From: a virus
Virus record (IMG/VR): IMGVR_UViG_3300033571_010801
Span: 1-29,646 of that record
Direction: 5' to 3' (one strand)
DNA length: 29,646 nucleotides
Shown: positions 19,583-29,160 of the stretch, one piece after another
Layout of the letters: each line of letters starts with the position of its first letter
How positions within the stretch are numbered: the first letter of the stretch is position 1
Program-made: the position numbers and the translations under genes
Notes under the pieces: generated by a model
Database searches by the model: none
What the model was told of the DNA's origin: nothing
The model's input: the letters and a program-made list of their open reading frames with translations, nothing else

Positions 19583-22500
19583 AGATCACGCAGTGGCTGG
19601 GGTTCAACGAAGAGTCCTCGCAGTACCTCCTGCGTCGCGGCGAGCTGCGTGCGCTCGTCAATCTCCAGCCTCGCCGCCCCGGCATGCTGGCGTCCCGGCC
19701 TGGGTTGATCAAGCTCTACGGGCGATATGACAGCGATGCGGTGTGCGGTCTGTACCGCCGCGACACGCCGTTCGGCTTTGTTGGCGACCTACTCTGCTTC
19801 CAGCTCTCGACCGCTGAGCGGGAGCTGACCATGGCCCAGATCGAAGCCAAGGAGTTCCCGGAGGAGCTGGTGTGGCTGGTTCGCCGGATTCAAGGCAACC
19901 AGGAGCGGGTCATCCACCAGATCCCGCTGTCGCCCAACGGCTCCACGAACGTCGCGAACTTCTCCGTCGCAGAAGACAGGCACGGCAGGATGTTCATCTT
20001 CTTCGGGCATGGCGCGAAGCCCGTCATGTACCGCCCAGGCTCAATCGCCAACATCGCGGCCGACCTGGGCATGGCTTCCCCGATGGTTGCCCCTGCCGTC
20101 GAGCCGACGGGTGATGGCTTCTTCCTTGAGAGCGTCGATGTCGCATACGGCGGCGGTGCCTACTGGGCGCCGCCGACCATCGCTGTCGATGGCGGCAGCC
20201 CCACACGCGCCGCCAGAGTGAAGGGCATCGTCCAGGCGGGGAATCTGGTCGGCGTGGATGTGATCGACGGAGGAGCTGGATACAAGAGCGCCCCATCGCT
20301 CACAGTGAGCAGCGACAAGGTGGGGTCTGGCTTTCGCGCCGTCGGGTTGCTGGAAACAGACCCTGGCATCCAGGGGTTTGTGGACACTGCCCCCGGCGTC
20401 GTCACTGGGACAGCTCCGACTGCGGTCGAGACGGTCGGGACTACCAACGACCTGAACGGCAACCAGATCATGTACCTGTCGTCGCCTGTCACTGCGTCCA
20501 CCAGGACTGTGGCCCAGGCTGCGGCGGCGACGACAAGCATGGTCCTACAGTCGATCGCCGGCATCAGCGTTGGCGATGTGGTGACCATTTACTCCGGGGT
20601 CGTGCCGGCAGAGTTCACATCGACGTCTGTGTTCCGGGTCATGTCGATCAACGCATCCACGAAGACGGTGACGCTCTCGAAGTCGTGGACCCCGGCGGCG
20701 AACACCAGCTATCTGGTGCAGTTCCGCAAGGACACATCGATCGGGTACGCCGATGCCGTGTGGGACGAGACGTCGCGTCGGTTCACTGCCTCAGTCCCGC
20801 TGCGCACGACCAGCGGCGTCGGAACCGGGGCTGAGGCAACGCTAACGCTCTCGCCGCTTGCTTACAGCTACGGCCTCGGCACATTCACACAGAGCGGATA
20901 CACCGTTCCAGGCTCGGCCCAATTCGCCTACAAGGAGACGGGCTGGGAAAACTACATCAACGACGAGTACTGGCAAGGCACTGCCCAGAACAAGAAGGAC
21001 AGCAAAGAGAACGCCACATACGCCGGAATCCAGGCGTCTGGCGCTAGCTATGTGTTCGGCTACACCGGCACCGTATCGACCAAGACGAAGTCGCGTTCCA
21101 CCAACCGTCGTGCCGACGTCTATTGGCCCGACTACTCTGCGATCAGCGTCTGGCTTGGCGAAGGCGCCCCAGGCGGCAGCATCAAGGAATACAGCCGCGT
21201 AGATGCCAAAGTCTACGAAGATGTCGCCGGCCAGCCCTACGCACTTGTGACCCTGCGTCCAGCCTCGAAGGAGATTTCCAGCTCGTCAGGTGGGCGTAAG
21301 ACGAAGAAGACGACACGCACCAAGTACACGACAGCTCCAGGCTTTCGTCCGCCTGTCATCCGCATCAACCTGCGTCGCTGCCCTGACTCCTGGATCACGA
21401 CCGAAACGGTCAATGGCAACAACAACCTCCCAACGTCCGTCAAGGAGGAGAAGCCCGACAGGCAGAAGTGGTGGCACTCCTCAGGCATCACTCCTCGCCC
21501 GATCGTAGACCTCAGGGGTTCCGCCTCCAGGCTTGATTCCGCGACGGTCGAGATTGTGGACGCTGGTGCCGGATGGGAGCGGGACACAGCGTTTAGCGTC
21601 CGCGTCCACCAAGCCAATCCGTATGACCAGCGGACGGACTACAACACCGCCGTCAGGGAAGACCGGATCAAGGCAGGGCATAAGCCATTCAGCGAGAAGT
21701 CGCGTTTTGTGGAGTTCGTATTCAAGGCGACAGCTCCAGACAACCTGACGCCAGCCGGCCCGCCGAACACCCTGGCCGGCAGCCAGTATGTCGATGTCGT
21801 CGGATCTGGTTACCGCTCAGGCGACACGGCAGCCGTGACGCTTCTGGAGCGGCATATCGACTCCCCCGTCCAATCGACCGTCCTGAGGTTCGATGCGATT
21901 TGCAGCTCCCTGGGTGACTCCACTGAGTTTACATACACAGGCGGGGTGCAGAACGCTGGCGCTGGCATCGTCAACTTGCAGGCCAACCCTGGCCGAATCA
22001 CTGCCGGCACCATCGTTCAGTGCGAAGAGCCTGGAATCCTCCTGGACTACTCGCGCGTCCTCGAAGTGAGCGGTGCCAATATCGCCCTCGACAAGATGCG
22101 CCACCCTCTTCGGAACGCATCTGCCTTCTCAGGAACAACAAGCGGCTCGCCTGAGCGCGGGTACATCAACGTCGGCTCCACGACAAACGACTTCTATGAG
22201 GTCGGGCGGCGGCTTCGCGACGCAAACACCGGACAGGTCTGCACCATCGAATCGGTCTATCAGACAGGCACCGACACTATCCTCGCCGTCACCGGCTCAT
22301 ACACAGAAGGGGCGACGCTATACCACCCCATGTTCAGGTGCGCGGCCTACACAGGGGTCGCCCAGGCGCAGACGGTCACATGGACTGCGGAGCAGATCGT
22401 CGCTGGTACTGGCGAGCAGAGAGTCACCAGCGTTCGCATTCTGAGCGGTGGCAGGAACTACATCTCACCGCCATCCGTCTTGGTTCGTGGCGGCGGCAAC

Positions 22501-25410
22501 GGCTACGGCCTATCGGTCAGGCCGACGGTCGATGGCGGCAAGGTTACAAGCGTCGAGATCCTGGACCCAGGTCGGGCCTATACAGCTCAGCCTGAACTGT
22601 ACACGGCCAGCTCGGCAGCATCGGTCACGCCGGTCATGCGGCCCACCATGCGTGGCGTCTATCGATGCGCGTACCGTTTTGCAGACCGCTCCGAAACGCT
22701 GGTCCTCGACACGACCATCACCGGAGTTCGCGGAGACTCTCCCACCGTCATCACGCTCGCGTCCGCAGAGGGAGTGGAGCCTGGGATGGTCCTGGAGTCT
22801 GAGCGGCTACCGCTCGGCTCCCGCGTCGTCAGCGTCCGTGGATCTGAGGTCGAGGTCAACCAAGAGGCGATCGGCGTCGGGCCTGTCGCAGCGGTTGTTG
22901 TCGAAGATCCAGGCAGTGGCTACGGCGTGTCGGAGGCGATCACATGCACTCTGGCTGGAGCCACAGGCGCTAGCTTCACCGTCACGAAGAAGCTCAATAG
23001 CTCAGGGACATACTCCGTCAACGATGTAGCAGTGGCGGCTGCCGGCACGGCCATGTTCGCCGCGGGGCGACTTCCCGTCACCTTCTCCGCACCTCTGACC
23101 GGCGGCGCCAGGGCAAGCGGCTATGCCTACATCACGGCGTTCAATCCCGCCTCCACATACAACAAGACCGTCACCGTCCGCGACCTGACGAAGCCGACGT
23201 CTTATTCAAACTTCTCGCCAATCGTAGACGTCGATGCTGGCCCGAACGACACGCGGTCGCACAGCAACGAAATCGTATGGAAGCTCCCAGGCGTCACGCC
23301 GCCAACAAGGGCGGACATGGTGGAGCTGTGGAGAACGTCGGCCGATCAGTCGCTGGTGTTCTACCGCACAGAAGCCTACGGCATTCCCACCAGCGACGGC
23401 GTTCAGGTCGTCGGAACGGACACCCTGTCAGACGAGGAGCTGTTCGACCCTGACAGGCCAAACTATGCCGCCATGCCCGTCGTCCTGCCGAACGGAAACG
23501 TCAACGCCTACCGATTCGGGCAGCCCAGGACAGACATGTCTGTGTGCGTCGCCTTCCAGGACAGACTCTGGTACGCGGTCAGCACCAGCGGCAAGGACGC
23601 CAACACGCTGTTCTATTCGGAGTTCGATGAGTTCGAGTCCTGCCCTGACGTCAACGACCTCCCCATCCAGAACAACCAGCGGGCCACTGACAGCCTGACG
23701 GCATTGGTGCCATACGGGTCGCTGCTGCTCGCGATGCAGACCTCGCACACCTACTCCCTCACATACAACACCGACCCAGCGGTAGACGGCGCCATCCAGA
23801 TGCTCACGCACAGGGGGTGTCTGAATCAGCGATGCTGGGACATGAACAACGGCGTCTTCTATTCGGTTGACGAGAGCGGCATCTATTCGATGGACCGCAG
23901 CGGCAACATCATGGACATCAGCGCTCCTTTTCGGGAGTGGTTCACCAATGAGCTGATCGACTTCTCGAAGCGAGAGTCCTTCTTCCTCAAGGTATGCCCA
24001 AAGACGGCCGTCCTGCGTTTCTTCTGCTGCCTCGCGTCGGACTCGCAGCCCACGCCGACGTTCGCACTCTGCTTCGACATCGACCGCAAGGCATGGTGGA
24101 CGGAAGCCTATCCGAACAGCATGTGCAGTGCTGTCGCCAGCCGGCCGGGGGTCGCGCGTATCAACAACACCATCTTCGGTGCAGACGACGGCAACCTCTA
24201 TGAGATGGCCGGCGACAAGGACCACGCCCACGACACGCTTATTCGCTGCGAGGTCCGCAATGGAGGCAGCGGATACCGTCGCTCCCCGAAGATCACATGC
24301 CCCAACTCGAAGGGTGTGCAGCTCAAGGCTGTGATCAGCGAAGGCAGTCTAGTGGACGTCCTCATCTATGCGAACGGATGGGACTGCACCCATGGCGTCG
24401 AGCTGCTGTTCCCTGGCGGCGGCGGCGTGTGGCGAGCTGTAAGCGGCCATGACGGCCGGGAAATTCACGGCGAGGAGTATGCCCCGATCCCGCTCGACAT
24501 TGGCGCCCCTGAGCCAGGAGGCACACAGGCTGAGGTAGTGGCGCATTTCAGTGAGACGACGAAGCTAGCCCGCGACGTCACAGTGAGCGTGGGCGAGTCG
24601 TTTGTCCGCGTCAACAGCATTGTCACCAACCCGATCGACACATTCGTGCCGCCGTTAATCGCCACAGAGGCTGGCGAAGTGCTGACGGCACACGGCGGAA
24701 ACCTTGAGGATGTCCCGCTCCAGACGGAGCTGCCGCCGGTCGAGATCGGCATGGAGGCTATCGGGGACTTCCTTCCGCTCAACTGCTATGTCTCGAAGAT
24801 CATCGGCCAGGACATCTACCTTGAACACCCGGACGGCACTCCGGTCATCACGCTCGGCGGTGCCGTTCGGGTAGACACGAACTCGGACGGGTGGGCTGAG
24901 TCCGGGGGAACGCAGACCATCGTCTACTTCCGAAAGCCCTACTACACGCACATCCCATTCCGGCTCGCCACCGGGGCACTCCAGCTCGCCAATGAAGAGC
25001 AGATCAACAAGGGCGGCGACGGACTCATCGACCGATCCGTCAGCCTCGTCTACACGCCGACCGAATATGACAAGGAAGTCGAGATCGTTGAGTACTACAA
25101 CGACAGCTCCACTCCTCGCCCCAACGTCATGCGTCGCAACCGCGGCGGCCCCGGAGGGTTCGAGCATCGGCAGGACAGCGCATCGACGGTTCTGAATCTC
25201 GCCCGCGGCGCCTCCCACCTGGGCGACGCCACCGGAGTGGCGAAGGCCACCTTTGCCAGCAGGGTCTACACCGACGCCACCGGAGAGGACCAGCATGTAC
25301 AGGTCGAGCTGTACGGGCGGCCCGCGCCAGCCAACGGCGGAACCGACCTTGTCCCGCAACGGTTCGTCATGCACTCCATGACGGTTCAGGGGGTGATCGA
25401 TGTCGAGTGA
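19579..25410 (+). CDS. Giant tail protein with nozzle-like propeller (1943 aa)
   Basis: ATG 19579 overlaps the previous stop by 4 nt (ATGA). The N-terminus (LVNLQPRRPGMLASRPGLIK) looks like tail-tube-B/nozzle proteins of podoviruses. A strand-rich segment at about 1240-1550 (PTRADMVELWRTSADQSLVF, FQDRLWYAVSTSG, FYSEFDEF, GVFYSVDESGIYSMDRSGN, MDISAPFREWF, WWTEAY, NNTIFGADDGNLYEM) has the text of the gp12-type beta propeller. Between and after lie eight or so copies of a glycine motif of the type v-x-v-x-x-G-G-x-G-Y (near 186, 226, 657, 738, 952, 992, 1106, 1557). The length is over twice that of T7 gp12 (about 800 aa), so the extra domains are probably decorations. It would form the tail tip or tube exterior. 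Confidence 0.7.
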   Translation: MKITQWLGFNEESSQYLLRRGELRALVNLQPRRPGMLASRPGLIKLYGRYDSDAVCGLYRRDTPFGFVGDLLCFQLSTAERELTMAQIEAKEFPEELVWLVRRIQGNQERVIHQIPLSPNGSTNVANFSVAEDRHGRMFIFFGHGAKPVMYRPGSIANIAADLGMASPMVAPAVEPTGDGFFLESVDVAYGGGAYWAPPTIAVDGGSPTRAARVKGIVQAGNLVGVDVIDGGAGYKSAPSLTVSSDKVGSGFRAVGLLETDPGIQGFVDTAPGVVTGTAPTAVETVGTTNDLNGNQIMYLSSPVTASTRTVAQAAAATTSMVLQSIAGISVGDVVTIYSGVVPAEFTSTSVFRVMSINASTKTVTLSKSWTPAANTSYLVQFRKDTSIGYADAVWDETSRRFTASVPLRTTSGVGTGAEATLTLSPLAYSYGLGTFTQSGYTVPGSAQFAYKETGWENYINDEYWQGTAQNKKDSKENATYAGIQASGASYVFGYTGTVSTKTKSRSTNRRADVYWPDYSAISVWLGEGAPGGSIKEYSRVDAKVYEDVAGQPYALVTLRPASKEISSSSGGRKTKKTTRTKYTTAPGFRPPVIRINLRRCPDSWITTETVNGNNNLPTSVKEEKPDRQKWWHSSGITPRPIVDLRGSASRLDSATVEIVDAGAGWERDTAFSVRVHQANPYDQRTDYNTAVREDRIKAGHKPFSEKSRFVEFVFKATAPDNLTPAGPPNTLAGSQYVDVVGSGYRSGDTAAVTLLERHIDSPVQSTVLRFDAICSSLGDSTEFTYTGGVQNAGAGIVNLQANPGRITAGTIVQCEEPGILLDYSRVLEVSGANIALDKMRHPLRNASAFSGTTSGSPERGYINVGSTTNDFYEVGRRLRDANTGQVCTIESVYQTGTDTILAVTGSYTEGATLYHPMFRCAAYTGVAQAQTVTWTAEQIVAGTGEQRVTSVRILSGGRNYISPPSVLVRGGGNGYGLSVRPTVDGGKVTSVEILDPGRAYTAQPELYTASSAASVTPVMRPTMRGVYRCAYRFADRSETLVLDTTITGVRGDSPTVITLASAEGVEPGMVLESERLPLGSRVVSVRGSEVEVNQEAIGVGPVAAVVVEDPGSGYGVSEAITCTLAGATGASFTVTKKLNSSGTYSVNDVAVAAAGTAMFAAGRLPVTFSAPLTGGARASGYAYITAFNPASTYNKTVTVRDLTKPTSYSNFSPIVDVDAGPNDTRSHSNEIVWKLPGVTPPTRADMVELWRTSADQSLVFYRTEAYGIPTSDGVQVVGTDTLSDEELFDPDRPNYAAMPVVLPNGNVNAYRFGQPRTDMSVCVAFQDRLWYAVSTSGKDANTLFYSEFDEFESCPDVNDLPIQNNQRATDSLTALVPYGSLLLAMQTSHTYSLTYNTDPAVDGAIQMLTHRGCLNQRCWDMNNGVFYSVDESGIYSMDRSGNIMDISAPFREWFTNELIDFSKRESFFLKVCPKTAVLRFFCCLASDSQPTPTFALCFDIDRKAWWTEAYPNSMCSAVASRPGVARINNTIFGADDGNLYEMAGDKDHAHDTLIRCEVRNGGSGYRRSPKITCPNSKGVQLKAVISEGSLVDVLIYANGWDCTHGVELLFPGGGGVWRAVSGHDGREIHGEEYAPIPLDIGAPEPGGTQAEVVAHFSETTKLARDVTVSVGESFVRVNSIVTNPIDTFVPPLIATEAGEVLTAHGGNLEDVPLQTELPPVEIGMEAIGDFLPLNCYVSKIIGQDIYLEHPDGTPVITLGGAVRVDTNSDGWAESGGTQTIVYFRKPYYTHIPFRLATGALQLANEEQINKGGDGLIDRSVSLVYTPTEYDKEVEIVEYYNDSSTPRPNVMRRNRGGPGGFEHRQDSASTVLNLARGASHLGDATGVAKATFASRVYTDATGEDQHVQVELYGRPAPANGGTDLVPQRFVMHSMTVQGVIDVE

Positions 25411-26110
25411 TCTCGAAGGCAGCCTTGTGGATGGGGGGATCACGCCCATGGCGGCGAAGATCATCTCGAACGCTATCGCGAACCTCGCGTCCTCGCAGCT
25501 CTCGCTGGGACGGCAGTATGGAGACGCAACGCCGGCTAAGCAGCTCCGCATGGTGGACGGCAACACCAGACGGTATGTCCTCACGAACCTCGACCACCCG
25601 TCCGACAGTCAATTCGCCGGCTCCCTTTCTCGTCGCGGCGACCGCTACAAACCCAGGGACACTCGTCACCCATACGAAGGAAGCCAGCCGGCTACGGCCC
25701 AGCCGACCTTGACGACCACTTCCGTAACGGGCGGCGACTACATGTCGGCGGACCCAGCCACAAAAGACAGCGTCTCGCAGACCAAGGTGGGGCTGAAGGT
25801 CAGCAGGCAGGGCGGATCACACGCCCGCCTCAACCCAGCTACGGGGACTGTGGAGTCAGTCCCGTTTTTGGTTGAGAACGACCAAGAACAGTTTATACAC
25901 GCCAAGTTCGAGGAGCGACCAGAGGGGACGGTCCTCAAGCTGCGGCTAAGAAACCTGGACAAGCTGTTCACTGTGACGACGTCGCACCCCAATCTGATTG
26001 AAGGCACTGTTACGCCCACGAACGAAGGCGTCGCGCTGAATATCACGCTGAAGGGCATCCGCGGCTTCAACGACTTTACGAACGCGCCTCTGTGGGCATG
26101 GGACAGGTAG
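25400..26110 (+). CDS. Hypothetical virion protein (236 aa)
   Basis: ATG 25400 overlaps the tail gene by 11 nt. The N-terminus is helical (MAAKIISNAIANLASSQLSL), and the middle is polar and Pro/Thr/Gly-rich (RDTRHPYEGSQPATAQPTLT). The C-terminal half is strand-rich, with FIHAKFEERPEGTVLKLRLR, KLFTVTTSHPNLIEGT, GVALNITLKGIRGF, and may form a beta-sandwich that binds the tail or host. No family recognised. Confidence 0.7.
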   Translation: MSSDLEGSLVDGGITPMAAKIISNAIANLASSQLSLGRQYGDATPAKQLRMVDGNTRRYVLTNLDHPSDSQFAGSLSRRGDRYKPRDTRHPYEGSQPATAQPTLTTTSVTGGDYMSADPATKDSVSQTKVGLKVSRQGGSHARLNPATGTVESVPFLVENDQEQFIHAKFEERPEGTVLKLRLRNLDKLFTVTTSHPNLIEGTVTPTNEGVALNITLKGIRGFNDFTNAPLWAWDR

Positions 26111-26111
26111 C

Positions 26112-26669
26112 ATGGGAAAAGCTCCAAAAAAGCCAGATCCGCTTGCGAACATCCCGCGGCCGGGGTTCGAGAATCCTCAGTTCCCGACCATCGGGAAGAA
26201 AGAACCGACGGGGACCATCCGGTCGCAGATCGATGTCTCAAATGCCATCGGCCCTGCCACAGAAGGCATCGTCAAGGACGTCATCAATCCGTTTCGGCCA
26301 GCAGGACGCACGGCCACTGCCTACGCCCCAGGGATTCTTTCGTCGCTCACAGGCGACGCATCCCGCGCCGCAGCTTCCAGGGCTATCACCGACACGACCA
26401 AGAACGCACTCACGCAGTCCATTGCTGAGCTGAACCAGAAGCAGCAGCAGCAAGCTGAGAAGAGCCGCGCTGAGGACAAGCTGGCGCAAAGCCAGAACTA
26501 CAGCGACAACTGGCGGGCGGACACGCTTTTCGATGTGTTCGGTGTGGACATCCGAACCGACTTCACGCAGAAGGTCAAGGAGCTGGCGAGGTACTACGAG
26601 CGCGAGAAGAAGAACAGTCAAGCCATGGTCACAGCCTCCATGCTGGGGATGCTGGGAGGTCTGATCTAA
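26112..26669 (+). CDS. Hypothetical virion-region protein (185 aa)
   Basis: ATG 26112 comes one base after the previous stop. It opens with a basic/proline segment (MGKAPKKPDPLANIPRPG), then Ala/Thr-rich helices and a coiled segment (QSIAELNQKQQQQAEKSRAEDKLAQ), then a helical YYEREKKNSQAMVTASMLGM end with a short hydrophobic AMVTASMLGMLGGLI tail. The last hydrophobic stretch may insert into a membrane. In T7-like phages genes after gp12 often encode internal virion proteins, which suits this but does not prove it. Confidence 0.65.
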   Translation: MGKAPKKPDPLANIPRPGFENPQFPTIGKKEPTGTIRSQIDVSNAIGPATEGIVKDVINPFRPAGRTATAYAPGILSSLTGDASRAAASRAITDTTKNALTQSIAELNQKQQQQAEKSRAEDKLAQSQNYSDNWRADTLFDVFGVDIRTDFTQKVKELARYYEREKKNSQAMVTASMLGMLGGLI

Positions 26670-27185
26670 ATGTTCTCCCAATCCACTCCCAGCACAAACT
26701 CGCCGGTCAAGTACCAGACGACGCAGCTCTACGCTCCGACGTTTTCTGGGCCGATCCAGCGCGACCAGCAGGCGTTTCAGACGGCGCGTAATCAGTCGAT
26801 GGCTCAGGCCGCATACGCAGGGGATATGCGAGCCTACATGGGTCAGCCGGGGAAAGGCATTCGAGCTGGCGGCAAGCAGTCGGCCTATAGGGCTGGCCTG
26901 CTTGCAGACACAGAGTCCGGCAAGGCATACGCCCAGGCCCAGCAGGACCAGCTCAACCGCTACGCGGATCAGTCTGCGTCACGGCTGCTGTTCCAGGAGC
27001 GTCAGGCTGGAGAGCAGGGCTGGCTTCGCGATTTGCTACTCGACAGGCTCGACACGCAGATGCAGGAGCGGAAGGCAGCCTACAAGCGTAAGGCGGACAT
27101 CGACATCCGCGACTACCAAATCCGCGTCGATGACGCCGTGGCCCGCGACCGAAGAGAAGCAGAAATCTGGAGTTCTTTGCTATGA
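26670..27185 (+). CDS. Hypothetical virion-region protein (171 aa)
   Basis: ATG 26670 starts directly after the previous TAA; GGGAGG stands about 11 nt before it. The N-terminal region is polar (MFSQSTPSTNSPVKYQTTQL), and the rest is Gln/Arg-rich and helical (FQTARNQSMAQAAYAGDMRA, KAYAQAQQDQLNRYADQSASR, then a strongly charged LLDRLDTQMQERKAAYKRKAD tail). Likely a coiled-coil structural protein. Family unknown. Confidence 0.65.
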   Translation: MFSQSTPSTNSPVKYQTTQLYAPTFSGPIQRDQQAFQTARNQSMAQAAYAGDMRAYMGQPGKGIRAGGKQSAYRAGLLADTESGKAYAQAQQDQLNRYADQSASRLLFQERQAGEQGWLRDLLLDRLDTQMQERKAAYKRKADIDIRDYQIRVDDAVARDRREAEIWSSLL

Positions 27186-27499
27186 GTCTGAAGGACACAA
27201 AGCTGGAGGGCGAATACGAACTCGACCTCAGCGAAATCACGCACAAGGGTCTTCAGCGGATGCTCCGCACGGCGCTCGCAAAGTCGAAGGATCGTCAGCT
27301 CCCGCTGCACAAGCGCGGAGAGGTCGAGTCGAAAGACGTCGATGACGACACCGACGAGGCCGACAAGGAGAACACCAAGCTGGTTGAGATGCACCAGGGG
27401 CGCGGCTCCCCTGCCCCGATTCCGGCAACCGACGAGGATCTCCCGGAACCCGTAGCCGACAAGCTGCCGAAGAAGTCTCCTAAGAGCAAGAAGGCTTAG
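27182..27499 (+). CDS. Hypothetical acidic protein (105 aa)
   Basis: ATG 27182 overlaps the previous stop by 4 nt (ATGA). The first half is structured (KLEGEYELDLSEITHKGLQR). The second half is a run of charged residues (EVESKDVDDDTDEADKENTK) and a Pro/Lys-rich end (PKKSPKSKKA), probably disordered. Function unknown. Confidence 0.65.
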   Translation: MSLKDTKLEGEYELDLSEITHKGLQRMLRTALAKSKDRQLPLHKRGEVESKDVDDDTDEADKENTKLVEMHQGRGSPAPIPATDEDLPEPVADKLPKKSPKSKKA

Positions 27500-27501
27500 C
27501 C

Positions 27502-29148
27502 ATGGCCGGACTGCGGGACTTTATGAACCGCACTAGGGGCCAGGGCGCCACTAGTGAGAGCCGTGCCGTCGAGCGGGCCATGGACGCGGCCGGCGTCGAG
27601 CTTGGGCAGGGAGATCTGCAACAGGCTCAGCAGCAGACGATCGTCCGCCGCCTTGTGGCCGGCGACCCGTCGTTCCGCACGACGTTCGCCAACAACCTCA
27701 CAGAGCTGACAGAAGACCCTGCTGAGTATGAGCGGGCGATCGGGGCGCTTGAGGAAGCTGAGGCGCAGGCTCCTGGCGTGAAGATGGAGGTGCTGTCCCA
27801 GATTGGGGCCACGAAGAATCAGCAGCTCGCAGAACTCGTCGCTCGGAACCCCGCCCCTGTTGAGGCGCAGCCGGCCGCAACGGAAGAGAAGACGACCCGC
27901 GGGAAGGCCAAGGTTTCTGCAAAGGCAGGGTGGAAGGACATTGAGCTGCTGCGGACGTTTGGTGCCGGAACCGACTCCAGGAAGTACACCAAGGACGAGA
28001 GTGGCAGAAAGGTCTACGCGCGGGACGAGCAGGGCGACGTCATCGGCGGCAAGTCCCAGGGGCTTGGCGAACTTGCGTCTGCCTGGGTCGAGAGCAAGCC
28101 AAGGAGCGAGCGACTCGTCAACCCCGGAGACATTCGGTCGAAGGAGTATTCGGCCAATCCAGAGCTGTATCGGAAGATTGCAAACGAGCAGCGGGCGAAG
28201 CTGATGCAGACTCCGCTCTCTCCAGAGCATGTTGCTCTGCTTTCAGACGAACAAGTCAGGAAGCTGGGCGCTGCTGACAGACAGCTTCTAATCGGCGTAA
28301 CACTCCCAGAAGAGCTTGTGCCTGTGTTGTCTCGCGGGCAGATCGACAAGATCGTCGGCGGCGGGACGTTCGAGGGGCTGGGCGAGGAAGACGCGGCTCG
28401 GCTCGCCGCCCAGTTGGCAAAGGAAGAGTCGGCTTTCGCATCAGACGACGTTTCGGCCTACGAAAGCACGACCGCTCAGGACAAGTTCCTGCGTCGGATT
28501 CACAACTTGGCGGATGTGAAGCGGCGAGATGTCAGCGGGGTGGACGTCTACCAGATGGGTGATTTCGCCGCCACGAACTTCTACCGCTACCCGTTCCCAA
28601 CGTCGGAGGGCGGGCAGATCGTCACGAAGGACGTTGCTCCTTCCGGCGAGTTCATGGCCCACCTCCTGAGGCCGCTGGTGGACCCGCTCAAGGAAGACGG
28701 GCAGTGGATCTCCGACGCATCGGCGGTCTTTGACGAGGCAATCCGCGATCAAGCGGCCCTGTCGCCGCGCACTGAAACCTATTTGAAGAGCGTTGGGAGG
28801 CCAGAGAGCTTCTTTGCCAACCTCCAGCTTCCGCCGTACCGCAAGGGCGCGCCGCTGATTCAGGCTGAGCGTGAAGGCCAGTGGACTTTCCCGCAGTTCA
28901 TGGAGGGCGTTTGGATCAACCGCGGCAAGCCGAAGCCCAACCTCGACCTCGGCGGTCTACTCCTTGACAGGGAGTCCCTGAGGGCCGGTTCCGCGACAGA
29001 ACAGCCCATAAGCACACCAGACGGCATGCAGCAGGAGCCTGCCGCGCCGCCGTCGGAGCCGCCGCCTCCGACCCCTGCCGGCGACGAGGTCAGCATGTAC
29101 GGCCGGCGGCCGATGGACATGGAGCTGCTCGCAGCCCTGCTCGCATAG
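27502..29148 (+). CDS. Hypothetical structural-region protein (548 aa)
   Basis: ATG 27502 follows the previous stop by 2 nt. It begins with helical, Gln-rich text (AMDAAGVELGQGDLQQAQQQ), then Ala/Glu linkers and Lys-rich KTTRGKAKVSAKAGWKD. A stretch around residues 238-300 has repeated leucine steps (LSPEHVALLSDEQVRKLGAA, LPEELVPVLSRGQIDKI). A compact middle follows (VYQMGDFAATNFYRYPFPTS, GEFMAHLLRPLVDPLKEDG). The end is Pro/Ala-rich (PAAPPSEPPPPTPAG). It lies in the late structural block after the tail genes. An internal virion or ejection-protein role is possible. No recognised family. Confidence 0.65.
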   Translation: MAGLRDFMNRTRGQGATSESRAVERAMDAAGVELGQGDLQQAQQQTIVRRLVAGDPSFRTTFANNLTELTEDPAEYERAIGALEEAEAQAPGVKMEVLSQIGATKNQQLAELVARNPAPVEAQPAATEEKTTRGKAKVSAKAGWKDIELLRTFGAGTDSRKYTKDESGRKVYARDEQGDVIGGKSQGLGELASAWVESKPRSERLVNPGDIRSKEYSANPELYRKIANEQRAKLMQTPLSPEHVALLSDEQVRKLGAADRQLLIGVTLPEELVPVLSRGQIDKIVGGGTFEGLGEEDAARLAAQLAKEESAFASDDVSAYESTTAQDKFLRRIHNLADVKRRDVSGVDVYQMGDFAATNFYRYPFPTSEGGQIVTKDVAPSGEFMAHLLRPLVDPLKEDGQWISDASAVFDEAIRDQAALSPRTETYLKSVGRPESFFANLQLPPYRKGAPLIQAEREGQWTFPQFMEGVWINRGKPKPNLDLGGLLLDRESLRAGSATEQPISTPDGMQQEPAAPPSEPPPPTPAGDEVSMYGRRPMDMELLAALLA

Positions 29149-29160
29149 GAGAAGGTATAG

